A DNA stretch of 64,000 bases from positions 434,001 through 498,000 of the forward strand of contig NZ_JABMKZ010000003.1 of the NCBI RefSeq assembly GCF_013204855.1. The letters are read 5' to 3'. Source of the DNA: Paenibacillus alba (GTDB lineage: Bacteria > Bacillota > Bacilli > Paenibacillales > NBRC-103111). Position 1 is the first letter of the stretch. Each line of letters begins with the position of its first letter. The position numbers and the translations under genes are program-made. Below the pieces are notes generated by a model. It was not told the DNA's origin and searched no databases. It saw nothing but the letters and a program-made list of their open reading frames with translations. Positions 36,137 through 45,421 of this stretch are shown piece by piece.

Positions 36137-38011
36137 ATGAAATTGGATCTTCGCACGGCGCTGCAGCAGGAAATTATAACTGGTGACGGCGCAATGGGGA
36201 CTTATTTATATCAGATGGGATTTCCGGTGGGCATTTCATATGAAGAATTGAATTTGCTCAGACCGGAAACGGTTGCCGACGTGCACCGCCGCTATTTCGA
36301 GGCAGGTGCTCGTCTTATTGAAACGAATACCTTCTCGGCGAACCGCGAGAAATTATCGAAATACGGACTTGAAGGCGATGTAGAAGCCATCAACCGTGCT
36401 GGGGTTGAGCTTGCAAGGAAAGCTGTCGGTGACGACGCTTATGTCGTAGGGGCGATTGGTTCCATTCGCGCAGGCAAACGTAAGAATGTTCGTACCGCTG
36501 ATGTTGAGGATTCACTACGCGAGCAGATTGGTGTTCTACTGGACTCGCCTGTGGATGGACTCTTGCTGGAAACGTTCTATGATCTGGAGGAACTTCAGCT
36601 TGCGCTGCGGATCATTCGGAGCATGAGCAGCTTGCCTGTGATTTGTCAGTTTGCGAATGAAGGCACAGGAAGCACGCAGGACGGCGTGCCGCTGCAGGAA
36701 GCTTTCCTGCGGCTGCGCGATGAGGGGGCAGACGTCATCGGCTTTAACTGCCGTGTTGGCCCTAACGGGATTCTCCGATCACTCGAGAAGCTGGCTCCGC
36801 TCGCGGGCGTGCCGTTCTCCGCGTTCCCGAACGCGGGGCTGCCCGACTACGTGGACGGGCACTATACCTATGCGGCGACGCCGCAGTACTTCGCCGAAAG
36901 CGCGATGCGCTTCGCCGATCTCGGCGCGCGCATCATCGGCGGCTGCTGCGGCACCACGCCGGAGCACATCGCCGCCGTCGCCAAGGCGCTGCAGGGCTAT
37001 GTGCCGGCTGCGCCCGGCACGGCCGTCCCCGCGCGGGACGTGCGCGTGATCGAGCCTGCGCCGGCGAAGCCCGCGCCGCCGGCCAGCAAGCCCTCGCTGC
37101 TTGAAATCGTCAAGCAGCGCAAAACCGTCATCGTCGAGCTGGATCCCCCGCGGGATCTCGACATCGAGAAATTTATGCAGGGCTCGAAGGCCCTGCAGGA
37201 TGCCCATGTCGACGCCATTACGATGGCCGACAATTCACTGGCGGTGACGCGCATGAGCAACCTGGCCCTCGGCTACCTTGTGCAGGATAAACTGGGCGCG
37301 CGTCCGCTGATTCACATCGCGTGCCGCGACCGCAACATGATTGGGACACAGTCCCATCTGATGGGTCTTCACGCGCTCGGCATTGACCATGTGCTGGCCG
37401 TGACCGGCGATCCCGCCAAATTTGGCGATCTCCCCGGGTCCAGCTCGGTGTACGATCTGACCTCATTCGAGATCATTCGGATGATTAAACAGCTGAACGA
37501 AGGCATTGCCTTCTCCGGCAAGCCGCTAAAGCAGAAGGCCAACTTCGTTGTTGGTGCTGCCTTTAATCCGAATGTGAAGCATTTGGATAAAGCGGTTCAG
37601 CGCTTGGAACGCAAAATCGAGGCAGGCGCCGATTACATTATGACGCAGCCGGTTTACGATGCGAAGCTGATCGAGCAGATTTATGAAGCGACCAAACATT
37701 TGGATATTCCGGTTTTCATCGGGATTGCCCCGCTTGCGAGCGGAGGGAACGCGGAGTATTTGCATAACGAGGTTCCGGGTATTCGGTTATCCGATGAAGT
37801 CAGGGCACGCATGGATGGACTCAAGGGTCCTGAAGGGCGCGCAATGGGTGTGGAGATTGCCAAAGAGCTGCTCGATGCAGCCATGCCATACTTTAACGGG
37901 ATCTATCTGATGACCCCGTTTCTGGCCTATGAGATGTGCGTAGATTTGACCAAATACGTATGGGAAAAGTCGAATCGTCATGATTTCCACTTGTACCCAC
38001 TTTCAAAATGA
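36137..38011 (+). CDS. yitJ: Bifunctional homocysteine S-methyltransferase / methylenetetrahydrofolate reductase (YitJ-type)
   Basis: 624 residues. The N-terminal homocysteine methyltransferase domain (about 5-295) has IETNTFSANREKL and the zinc ligands GGCCGTTPEHI (about 271-281). An Ala/Pro-rich linker (about 296-325) precedes a MetF-like TIM barrel with ELDPPRDLDIEKFMQG and a C-terminal MTQPVYDAKLIEQI. It would use and generate methyl groups for methionine synthesis. The linker DNA (about 37000-37120) is far more GC-rich than its surroundings. I see no SAM riboswitch in the 118-nt upstream gap. Confidence 0.93.
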   Translation: MKLDLRTALQQEIITGDGAMGTYLYQMGFPVGISYEELNLLRPETVADVHRRYFEAGARLIETNTFSANREKLSKYGLEGDVEAINRAGVELARKAVGDDAYVVGAIGSIRAGKRKNVRTADVEDSLREQIGVLLDSPVDGLLLETFYDLEELQLALRIIRSMSSLPVICQFANEGTGSTQDGVPLQEAFLRLRDEGADVIGFNCRVGPNGILRSLEKLAPLAGVPFSAFPNAGLPDYVDGHYTYAATPQYFAESAMRFADLGARIIGGCCGTTPEHIAAVAKALQGYVPAAPGTAVPARDVRVIEPAPAKPAPPASKPSLLEIVKQRKTVIVELDPPRDLDIEKFMQGSKALQDAHVDAITMADNSLAVTRMSNLALGYLVQDKLGARPLIHIACRDRNMIGTQSHLMGLHALGIDHVLAVTGDPAKFGDLPGSSSVYDLTSFEIIRMIKQLNEGIAFSGKPLKQKANFVVGAAFNPNVKHLDKAVQRLERKIEAGADYIMTQPVYDAKLIEQIYEATKHLDIPVFIGIAPLASGGNAEYLHNEVPGIRLSDEVRARMDGLKGPEGRAMGVEIAKELLDAAMPYFNGIYLMTPFLAYEMCVDLTKYVWEKSNRHDFHLYPLSK

Positions 38012-38040
38012 ATTAAAATAGGGTAATGGATGTGATTAGG

Positions 38041-38925
38041 ATGATTTGCAGTATGACCGGATTCGGACAAGCGAATCGTTCTTTTGCCGGATACAATGTG
38101 TTTATCGATGTGAAATCGGTCAATCATAGGTATAGTGAAGTGTCGATTCGCTTGCCTAAGGAATGGGCGGTCTTTGAAGACGCTTTGAAGAAAACGGTGC
38201 TGCAAGCCGTAAAGCGAGGACGTGTAGACGTCTTCATCACGGCGGAACGTGAGGCGGCTTCCATGAAGAGCGTGACGGTTGACTTTGCGCTGGCAGATGC
38301 CTATTTGCAGGCTGCTGAGCAGTTGAAGGAGCGCTATGGATATGCCGAGCAGGTCGGGCTCAAAGAATTATTAAGACTTCCTGATCTCGTTCAAATGAAA
38401 GAGTCGCGCAAGGAACCTGACAAAGAGATTGAAGAGGAATTGTGCGCCTGCTTGCAGGAAGCCGTTTCCAGGTTATCTGACATGCGGCTTCGCGAAGGCG
38501 CATTTCTGGAGCAAGATATTCGTGAACGCCTGATGGAACTGAAGCGGATTCATGTGGAGTTAGAAGCTTTGGCACCGCAGGTGGTTCAAGAATACGCGGC
38601 TAAGATGACGAGTAGAATTCAGTCTCTGCTGCAGGATCAGACGCCTGTGGATGGGCAGCGTCTAGCGACAGAAATTGCGATATTCGCAGATCGTTCGAAT
38701 GTAGATGAGGAATTGACTCGATTGAAAAGTCATTTTGGGCAATGTGATCAATTGCTCACAGACCAGGAGCCTGTTGGACGCAAATTGGACTTCTTGATTC
38801 AAGAAATGAATCGGGAAGTGAATACAATTGGGTCTAAGTCGAACCACTCGGAGCCTACGGCTAGGGTCATTACGATGAAAGCAGAGCTTGAGAAAATGCG
38901 GGAACAAATACAGAATATCGAGTGA
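38041..38925 (+). CDS. YicC/YloC family endoribonuclease
   Basis: 294-residue protein opening with the family signature MICSMTGFGQ and ending in the typical GSKSNHSEP segment and REQIQNIE. YicC-family proteins are stress-linked endoribonucleases. The conserved DVKSVNHRY follows the N-terminus. ATG 38041 gives the family start; GTG 38032 and ATG 38026 are in frame and cannot be excluded. It heads the remA-gmk-rpoZ-coaBC-priA operon. Confidence 0.9.
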   Translation: MICSMTGFGQANRSFAGYNVFIDVKSVNHRYSEVSIRLPKEWAVFEDALKKTVLQAVKRGRVDVFITAEREAASMKSVTVDFALADAYLQAAEQLKERYGYAEQVGLKELLRLPDLVQMKESRKEPDKEIEEELCACLQEAVSRLSDMRLREGAFLEQDIRERLMELKRIHVELEALAPQVVQEYAAKMTSRIQSLLQDQTPVDGQRLATEIAIFADRSNVDEELTRLKSHFGQCDQLLTDQEPVGRKLDFLIQEMNREVNTIGSKSNHSEPTARVITMKAELEKMREQIQNIE

Positions 38926-38958
38926 AGCGGCATGAAGCTTCGCGAGGAGGAAGCCCTA

Positions 38959-39219
38959 ATGGCTATCAAATTAATTAATATCGGGTTCGGCAACATCGTA
39001 TCAGCGAACCGCATTATCTCAATTGTGAGTCCGGAATCGGCTCCGATTAAGAGGATCATTCAAGAAGCACGTGATCGTCACATGCTGATTGACGCTACGT
39101 ATGGTAGAAGAACCCGTGCCGTCATTATTACGGACAGCGATCATGTAATTTTGTCGGCAGTACAACCAGAGACGGTAGCACATAGACTTTCCAACAAGGA
39201 CGATGATCATGACGAGTAA
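38959..39219 (+). CDS. remA: Extracellular matrix regulator RemA (DUF370)
   Basis: 86-residue DNA-binding activator of biofilm matrix genes in B. subtilis. Complete family sequence from [20 protein letters not shown] to [17 protein letters not shown] 38959 follows GAGGAGG by 8 nt; the in-frame upstream ATG is not needed. It overlaps gmk by 11 nt. The acidic tail (NKDDDHDE) is common in Paenibacillaceae-type proteins, from memory. Confidence 0.93.
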   Translation: MAIKLINIGFGNIVSANRIISIVSPESAPIKRIIQEARDRHMLIDATYGRRTRAVIITDSDHVILSAVQPETVAHRLSNKDDDHDE

Positions 39220-39847
39220 TACGAACACTCTTGAGCGTGAGAGAGGTATTCTGATTGTACTTTCCGGTCCTTCCGGTGTCGGCAAAGGCACAGTTTGCGC
39301 GGCACTGCGTAAGATTTCTCCGGATATTGTTTATTCGGTATCAGCAACAACCCGATCTCCTAGACAGGGTGAAGTGGATGGCGTCAACTATTTCTTCAAA
39401 ACGCGGGAACAATTCCAGCAGTTGATCGACACGGATGAAGTGCTCGAATGGGCGGAATACGTAGATAATTTCTACGGTACTCCGAGACGTTTTGTAGAAG
39501 AAACGCTGCGCTCCGGCAAAGATGTGATCTTGGAGATTGAAGTCCAGGGGGCTTTGCAAGTTAAACAAAAGTTCTCAGAAGGTGTTTTCATCTTCTTATT
39601 GCCGCCTTCCCTAGATGAGCTTGAGAACCGCATTGTTACCCGTGGGACGGAAACAGACGAAGTGATTCGCAGCCGCATGTCGGTCGCGATTGACGAGATC
39701 CGTTTAATGGAACACTATGATTATGCGATTGTGAATGATCATGTAGAAACGGCATGCGCCAAAATACAGGCGATTCTGGCAGCTGAGCATTGCAAAAAAG
39801 AGCGAATGTATCCAAAAATCGTACAATGGATGGATGAGGTGAATTGA
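39209..39847 (+). CDS. gmk: Guanylate kinase
   Basis: Phosphorylates GMP to GDP. 212 residues with the P-loop [10 protein letters not shown] (about 17-26), [17 protein letters not shown] and the lid [11 protein letters not shown] 39209 is 8 nt after AAGGA, whereas ATG 39203 is only 2 nt away. The start lies inside the remA coding sequence. Confidence 0.96.
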   Translation: MTSNTNTLERERGILIVLSGPSGVGKGTVCAALRKISPDIVYSVSATTRSPRQGEVDGVNYFFKTREQFQQLIDTDEVLEWAEYVDNFYGTPRRFVEETLRSGKDVILEIEVQGALQVKQKFSEGVFIFLLPPSLDELENRIVTRGTETDEVIRSRMSVAIDEIRLMEHYDYAIVNDHVETACAKIQAILAAEHCKKERMYPKIVQWMDEVN

Positions 39848-40072
39848 ATGTTATATCCTTCAATTGATAAACTGCTTGATATCGTGGACAGCAAGTATTC
39901 GTTAGTGGTTGCAGCTTCCAAAAGAGCGAGATCGCTACGCGACGGCGCGAAATCAGATTTGAAAAACCAAAAGGCTCACAAGCACGTGGGTGTTGCGTTA
40001 GAAGAACTTTACGGACATTACATCGGCTACGAGAAGATCGAGACGACAGAAACAGAGAAATATCAGAAATAA
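39848..40072 (+). CDS. rpoZ: RNA polymerase omega subunit
   Basis: 74-residue omega: MLYPSIDKLLDIVDSKYSLV, AASKRARSLRDGA and VGVALEELYGHYIGYE are the expected blocks. It aids assembly of beta'. ATG immediately abuts the gmk stop codon. Followed by a T-tailed hairpin. Confidence 0.95.
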   Translation: MLYPSIDKLLDIVDSKYSLVVAASKRARSLRDGAKSDLKNQKAHKHVGVALEELYGHYIGYEKIETTETEKYQK

Positions 40073-40083
40073 TTGCTTTACCC

Positions 40084-40110
40084 AACAACCCTAGTGGTTG
40101 TTATTTTTTT
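40084..40110 (+). terminator. Terminator or attenuator between rpoZ and coaBC
   Basis: AACAACC CTAGT GGTTGTT followed by ATTTTTTT. It would limit read-through into coaBC. Confidence 0.8.
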
Positions 40111-40139
40111 CTCAAATGGTGCGAAGAAAGGGGAATTCG

Positions 40140-41369
40140 ATGAGTGTATTGCAGGGTAAAACGATTGTACTTGGCGTATGCGGAGGCATCGCCGCTTATA
40201 AAGCTGCTGCGCTGACTAGCAAGTTGACGCAAGCAGGCGCTGTGGTTCGTGTCATTATGACCAAATCTGCTGTTCAATTCGTGGCGCCGTTAACGTTTCA
40301 AACGCTGTCCCGTCATCATGTTTTCGTGGATACCTTCGATGAGAAGGACCCTTCCGTAGTTTCACATATCAACTTGGCGGACAGTGCCGATCTGGTGCTC
40401 ATAGCTCCCGCAACAGCGAACACGATCGGCAAGCTGGCACTTGGGCTTGGCGACGATATGCTGAGCACCACGCTGCTTGCAACGATGGCTCCAATTTGGA
40501 TCGCACCTGCGATGAACGTGCATATGTATGCGAATCCGGCTGTACAGACGAATATGCAGACACTGTTAAGTCGCGGGGTGCGTTTTATTGAACCAGGAGA
40601 AGGGCAGCTCGCTTGCGGTTATGTGGGCAAAGGACGGCTGGCAGAGCCGGAGGAAATATTTGCTGCGGTAGAGCGTCATTTTCAGGGAGAGCCTGGACGC
40701 TTAGAGGGCCAGCATGTCCTTGTGACCGCCGGAGGCACTGTGGAACGCATTGATCCGGTTCGTTACATTACGAATGATTCTTCAGGCAAAATGGGCTACG
40801 CCATCGCAGAAGAAGCGGTGCGCATGGGGGCTAAGGTGACGCTGGTTTCCGGTCCTTCGGCTTTGCCTGTGCCTTGCGGCGTGGAGATTGTGCGCATTCA
40901 ATCCGCGCTGGACATGCGGGAAGCCGTTTTGTCCCGTTTGGAGGCCAGTCATCTTATCGTTAAAGCGGCTGCCGTAGCGGATTATCGTCCAGCGGTCGTT
41001 GCCGAACAAAAAATAAAAAAGAAATCGGACTCGCTCACGCTGGAGCTGATTAAAAACCCCGATATTCTCCAGGAAATCGGCACTTTGAAAAAGCATCAGT
41101 TTGTCGTCGGTTTTGCGGCAGAAACAGAAGCGTTGGATGAGCATGCCATGGACAAGCTGAGCCGTAAAAATTGCGATCTCATCGTTGGCAACGATGTCTC
41201 TCAAGAAGGTGCGGGCTTTAGCGGAGATACGAATGTGGTACGTATTTATGATCGTAATGGGCTTGTAGAAGCTCTGCCTATTCAAAGCAAAAAAGATGTG
41301 GCGCGCAGACTGCTTGAGCTGGCAGCCGATCGTATGCCGGCCGCAGCGAGGAACGCAGATGTACGCTAA
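40140..41369 (+). CDS. coaBC: Bifunctional phosphopantothenoylcysteine decarboxylase/synthetase
   Basis: Two consecutive steps to coenzyme A. 409 residues: CoaC flavin domain (about 1-185) with GGIAAYKAAALTSKLTQAG, the PAMNVHM motif and an AxACGYVGKGR block. The CoaB domain (about 190-405) has VTAGGTVERIDPVRYITNDSS and KNCDLIVGND. ATG 40140 follows GAAAGGGGAATTCG. Overlaps priA by 11 nt. Confidence 0.95.
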   Translation: MSVLQGKTIVLGVCGGIAAYKAAALTSKLTQAGAVVRVIMTKSAVQFVAPLTFQTLSRHHVFVDTFDEKDPSVVSHINLADSADLVLIAPATANTIGKLALGLGDDMLSTTLLATMAPIWIAPAMNVHMYANPAVQTNMQTLLSRGVRFIEPGEGQLACGYVGKGRLAEPEEIFAAVERHFQGEPGRLEGQHVLVTAGGTVERIDPVRYITNDSSGKMGYAIAEEAVRMGAKVTLVSGPSALPVPCGVEIVRIQSALDMREAVLSRLEASHLIVKAAAVADYRPAVVAEQKIKKKSDSLTLELIKNPDILQEIGTLKKHQFVVGFAAETEALDEHAMDKLSRKNCDLIVGNDVSQEGAGFSGDTNVVRIYDRNGLVEALPIQSKKDVARRLLELAADRMPAAARNADVR

Positions 41370-43872
41370 AGTGATTGTCGATGTCCCTGCGAAGCAAACG
41401 AACCGTGCATTCGACTATGAAGTTCCAGCCTCGTTAACCAAATGGGTGGAAGTCGGCAGTCGGGTAGGCGTGCCTTTTGGCCCCCGGGTGCTGCAGGGCT
41501 TCGTCGTTGAGCTGCACGCGGACACGCAGGTGGATGTTAAGCGGATTAAACCAATTCTGAACGTCCTGGATTTGGTGCCTCCGCTCACAGAAGAACTCGT
41601 CATGCTCGGCAGATGGGTCAGCCGCATGTATTTGTGTCATGAAGTTACGGCGCTGCAAGCGATGCTGCCTGCTGCGCTCAAAGCGAAATATGAGCGCATG
41701 ATTGGGGTTGGCGAGGAGTCTGGTGAGCAAGCGCTGCTGGAGATGTCAGATCTCCAAGAAATTGTTCGCTTTGTCAAGTCCAAAGGATCGCTTTCGATGG
41801 ACGCCTTGATGGAGCGTTTCGCGAGCGAAGGGGCTTTAATCAAACAATTGCTCAGCGCCGGCATCCTTACGGAGGAACAGAAGGTCAAAGACCGTATGAA
41901 CACGAAGAAGGCGCTGACGGTGTTTCCTCCGGCCGGCGGATTGGGCTTGGAAGAGGCTCTGCTTGAGCTTCCTGCCAGAGCGAACAAGCAAAAGGATGTG
42001 CTGCGCTATCTGCTGGAGCATCCGCATGCGATTCGGCTGACCGCCTTGATGGAAACGATTGAGGTCGGGGCGAGTACGGTCAAAAGCTTGGCCGATCGCG
42101 GCTGGATCGAGCTGCGCGAGGTTGAGGTGATGCGCGACCCTTATGCGGGTCGTGCTTTTGCACGGACCAAGCCGCTTCCGTTAACAGAAGAGCAGACCGG
42201 TGTCTTCACGGAAATCCGCGATGCCGTAGCGGCTGAGAGGAATGAAGTGTTCCTGCTGCACGGGGTTACGGGGAGCGGTAAAACCGAGGTCTATCTGCAA
42301 TCGATTCAGCAATGCCTGGATATGGGCAAAGAAGCGATTGTGCTTGTTCCGGAAATTTCATTGACACCACAAATGGTAGAGCGTTTTAAAGGACGATTCG
42401 GCGATTTGGTCGCTGTCCTGCACAGTCGTCTATCAAATGGCGAACGTTATGATGAATGGCGTAAAATAACGCGGAAGCAAGTGAAGGTTGTGATCGGCGC
42501 TCGTTCCGCGATATTTGCTCCTTTTACCCAAATTGGACTTATTATTATTGATGAAGAACACGAGTCCTCCTATAAGCAGGAGGAAAGCCCTAAATATCAT
42601 ACCCGGGATGTTGCGGTGCAAAGGGCAAAGCAGCAAAACGCGGTGGTGGTACTCGGCTCAGCGACCCCTTCGCTGGAAAGCATCGAGCTGACAAAGCGCC
42701 GCCGAGATCGAGAAAAGCCTCCTTTCCGATTGCTCACGATGCGGGAACGCGTGGCCAACAGGCCGATGCCGCCGGTTGCTATTGTCGATATGCGCGAGGA
42801 GCTTAAGAACGGCAATCGCTCCATGTTTAGCAGGTCCTTGTATAAAGCGATCGAAGATCGGTTACAAAAGAAGGAACAGATTGTTTTGCTCTTGAATCGG
42901 CGCGGCTATGCGACATTCGTGATGTGCCGCACATGCGGCTTCGTTTCCTCATGTCCGCATTGCGACATTTCGCTGACGTATCATCAAAGCTCGCGGATGC
43001 TGCGCTGTCATTACTGCGGCTATGCGGAACGTGAAGTGACGCAGTGCCCGAGTTGTCAGTCCGAGCATATTCGTCACTTTGGGACGGGAACGCAGCGTGT
43101 GGAAGAGGAACTCAGTAAAATTTTCCCTGGCATTCGCGTCATCCGGATGGACGTCGATACGACGACGGAGAAAGGGTCGCATGAAAAGTGGCTGACCATG
43201 TTTCGGGAGAAGCAAGCCGATGTCCTCTTAGGCACGCAGATGGTGGCCAAAGGGCTGGATTTCCCCGATGTTACCTTAGTGGGTGTTATTGCGGCGGATA
43301 CCGTGCTGAATATCCCCGACTTTCGGTCAGCAGAGCGCACTTTTCAGCTGTTGACACAGGTGGCAGGACGAGCAGGCCGTCATGAAAAGCAGGGCGAAGT
43401 ATTTGTCCAGACCTACACCCCTGAGCATTACAGCGTGCAATATGCCAGTCAGCATGATTATATTGCTTTTGCCAATCATGAGCTGGATATCCGGGCGAAT
43501 TTAGGGTATCCACCGTATCAGCGGTTGATTTTGGTCACCTTTTCGCATGAGTCCGTTCCCCTCTTGGTGCGGTCTGCGGAAGCTTTTGTAACGAGGCTGA
43601 AAGAGATTGCTATGGAGTATTCAACCAAGCAGATGGATCTATTTGCGAATGTGGTATCAATGGATTCCTCCTTTCATATGGATGTGTTAGGGCCTGTTGC
43701 ATCGCCTATTTCCCGAATCAAAGATAGATATCGATTCCAATGCGTGGTAAAATATCGTGGGGAAGATCAGGCTGCAGACATTGTAGGTCGCACCGTAGCG
43801 TGGTTTGAGGAGCGCTCGGCGAAGGAGAAACTGCAGATTAGCGTGGATGTTGACCCGCAATATTTGATGTAA
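41359..43872 (+). CDS. priA: Primosomal protein N' (PriA helicase)
   Basis: Restarts stalled replication forks. 837 residues: N-terminal 3'-DNA-binding region, Walker A GVTGSGKTEVYLQSI (about 323-337), IIIDEEHESSYKQ, a zinc-binding array of eight cysteines between about 517 and 565 (CRTCGFVSSCPHC ... CPSC) and a helicase C-terminal QVAGRAGRHEKQGEV. ATG 41359 follows GCGAGGAACGC. Confidence 0.95.
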   Translation: MYAKVIVDVPAKQTNRAFDYEVPASLTKWVEVGSRVGVPFGPRVLQGFVVELHADTQVDVKRIKPILNVLDLVPPLTEELVMLGRWVSRMYLCHEVTALQAMLPAALKAKYERMIGVGEESGEQALLEMSDLQEIVRFVKSKGSLSMDALMERFASEGALIKQLLSAGILTEEQKVKDRMNTKKALTVFPPAGGLGLEEALLELPARANKQKDVLRYLLEHPHAIRLTALMETIEVGASTVKSLADRGWIELREVEVMRDPYAGRAFARTKPLPLTEEQTGVFTEIRDAVAAERNEVFLLHGVTGSGKTEVYLQSIQQCLDMGKEAIVLVPEISLTPQMVERFKGRFGDLVAVLHSRLSNGERYDEWRKITRKQVKVVIGARSAIFAPFTQIGLIIIDEEHESSYKQEESPKYHTRDVAVQRAKQQNAVVVLGSATPSLESIELTKRRRDREKPPFRLLTMRERVANRPMPPVAIVDMREELKNGNRSMFSRSLYKAIEDRLQKKEQIVLLLNRRGYATFVMCRTCGFVSSCPHCDISLTYHQSSRMLRCHYCGYAEREVTQCPSCQSEHIRHFGTGTQRVEEELSKIFPGIRVIRMDVDTTTEKGSHEKWLTMFREKQADVLLGTQMVAKGLDFPDVTLVGVIAADTVLNIPDFRSAERTFQLLTQVAGRAGRHEKQGEVFVQTYTPEHYSVQYASQHDYIAFANHELDIRANLGYPPYQRLILVTFSHESVPLLVRSAEAFVTRLKEIAMEYSTKQMDLFANVVSMDSSFHMDVLGPVASPISRIKDRYRFQCVVKYRGEDQAADIVGRTVAWFEERSAKEKLQISVDVDPQYLM

Positions 43873-43914
43873 GGAACCCCAAATAGAGAAGACTTTTAAA
43901 GGTAGGTGCACATT

Positions 43915-44397
43915 ATGGCTATTCGCATTATTGTCAAAGATCCAGATCCTGTGCTGCGTGAAAAAGCGATCACAGTAACCAAATTTAACTCCAATCTGCA
44001 CAAATTGCTTAACGACATGGCTGATACGATGTATGAGGCAGAGGGGGTAGGTCTTGCTGCTCCCCAAATCGGTATTCTCAAACGTGTCATCGTGATGGAT
44101 TGCGGCGAAGAGCACGGCGGACTGATTGAAATGGTCAATCCGGAAGTGGTCACTTCCGACGGTGAACAAATTGGGGCAGAAGGCTGCTTGAGTATTCCTG
44201 GTTTGCGCGGGGATGTAACTCGGCCGTTGAATGTGACCGCGAAAGGTCAAGATCGCAACGGGAATCCGATTGAAGTAACGGGTACAGAATTGCTGGCTCG
44301 TTGTATTTTCCACGAAATCGATCATCTGAATGGTATTCTGTTTACCGATCTGGCAACAAAAACATATACGAGCGATGAAGAGGAAGATGCCGAGTGA
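43915..44397 (+). CDS. def: Peptide deformylase
   Basis: Removes the N-formyl group from nascent chains. 160 residues with the three motifs GVGLAAPQIG (about 44-53), EGCLSIPG and HEIDHLNG (metal ligands Cys, His, His and the catalytic Glu). Type I length. The ATG at 43915 follows AAAGGTAGGTG. GTGA overlap with fmt. Confidence 0.95.
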   Translation: MAIRIIVKDPDPVLREKAITVTKFNSNLHKLLNDMADTMYEAEGVGLAAPQIGILKRVIVMDCGEEHGGLIEMVNPEVVTSDGEQIGAEGCLSIPGLRGDVTRPLNVTAKGQDRNGNPIEVTGTELLARCIFHEIDHLNGILFTDLATKTYTSDEEEDAE

Positions 44398-45371
44398 ATA
44401 TTATTTTCATGGGCACTCCGGACTTTGCCGTCCCATCCCTGCAAGCGCTGCTGGAGCAAGGTTACAACGTCACAACGGTTGTTACGCAACCGGATCGGCC
44501 GAAGGGACGCAAACGCGTCCTGACGCCGACGCCGGTGAAGGTGGAAGCGGAGAAGCATGGTATTCCTGTGCTTCAGCCGGTGAAGCTGCGTGAAGCGGAT
44601 TCTGTTGAGGTCTTGCGTCAATTAAAGCCGGATTTGATTGTAACGGCTGCGTATGGGCAAATTTTGCCCAAAGCGGTGCTGGATCTGCCGCAATACGGCT
44701 GCATTAATATTCATGCGTCGCTGCTGCCCAAATATCGTGGCGGAGCGCCGATTCATCATGCCGTGATGCAGGGCGAAGCGGTGACTGGCGTTACGATTAT
44801 GTATATGGCTGTTGGTCTGGATACCGGCGATATGATATCCAAAGTGGAGCTTCCGATTGAAGATACGGATACGACGGGCTCTTTGTTCGAGAAGCTAAGC
44901 CTTGCTGGGGCTGATCTTTTGAAGCGTACATTGCCGGATTTACTGGCTGGCCGTATTCAGGCTGTTGTGCAAAATGAGGCTGATGCCGTCTATTCACCGA
45001 ATATTCGCAGAGAGGACGAGCTGATTGACTGGTCGCGTTCTGCTGTGGAGCTTTGGAATCAAGTGCGTGGCTTAAATCCTTTCCCAGGCGCTTATACGTT
45101 ATGGAATGGCGAGGTCATGAAGGTATGGGCTAGCGCGAACCCGAAGAGCGCTTCGGAGCCCAGAAGCAGAAGTTTGGCGCTAGGTGCCGATGCCCCTGCG
45201 CCGGGGACTGTCCTTGGCAGCAGTGAGCTTGGCATTGAAGTCATGACTGGCGAAGGCACGCTATGGCTGACGCACATTCAACCTTCCGGCAAAAAGGCGA
45301 TGCCCGTTGCTGAATTTATTCGAGGCGTGCAAATCGCAGCGGGAACGGTATTGGGCGGCGGGAACGAATAG
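44394..45371 (+). CDS. fmt: Methionyl-tRNA formyltransferase
   Basis: Formylates initiator Met-tRNA. 325 residues with the N-terminal Rossmann fold IIFMGTPDFAVPSL, formyl-THF site YGQILPKAVLDLP and catalytic block HASLLPKYRGGAPI. The GTG start overlaps the def stop. It has a low-complexity insertion (about residues 255-270) rich in Ser, Arg and Ala before the C-terminal domain. Confidence 0.95.
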   Translation: MNIIFMGTPDFAVPSLQALLEQGYNVTTVVTQPDRPKGRKRVLTPTPVKVEAEKHGIPVLQPVKLREADSVEVLRQLKPDLIVTAAYGQILPKAVLDLPQYGCINIHASLLPKYRGGAPIHHAVMQGEAVTGVTIMYMAVGLDTGDMISKVELPIEDTDTTGSLFEKLSLAGADLLKRTLPDLLAGRIQAVVQNEADAVYSPNIRREDELIDWSRSAVELWNQVRGLNPFPGAYTLWNGEVMKVWASANPKSASEPRSRSLALGADAPAPGTVLGSSELGIEVMTGEGTLWLTHIQPSGKKAMPVAEFIRGVQIAAGTVLGGGNE

Positions 45372-45421
45372 CGGCTTAGACTTAAATTCATTATTACTTA
45401 ACAAAAAATGAGGTAGTTGAT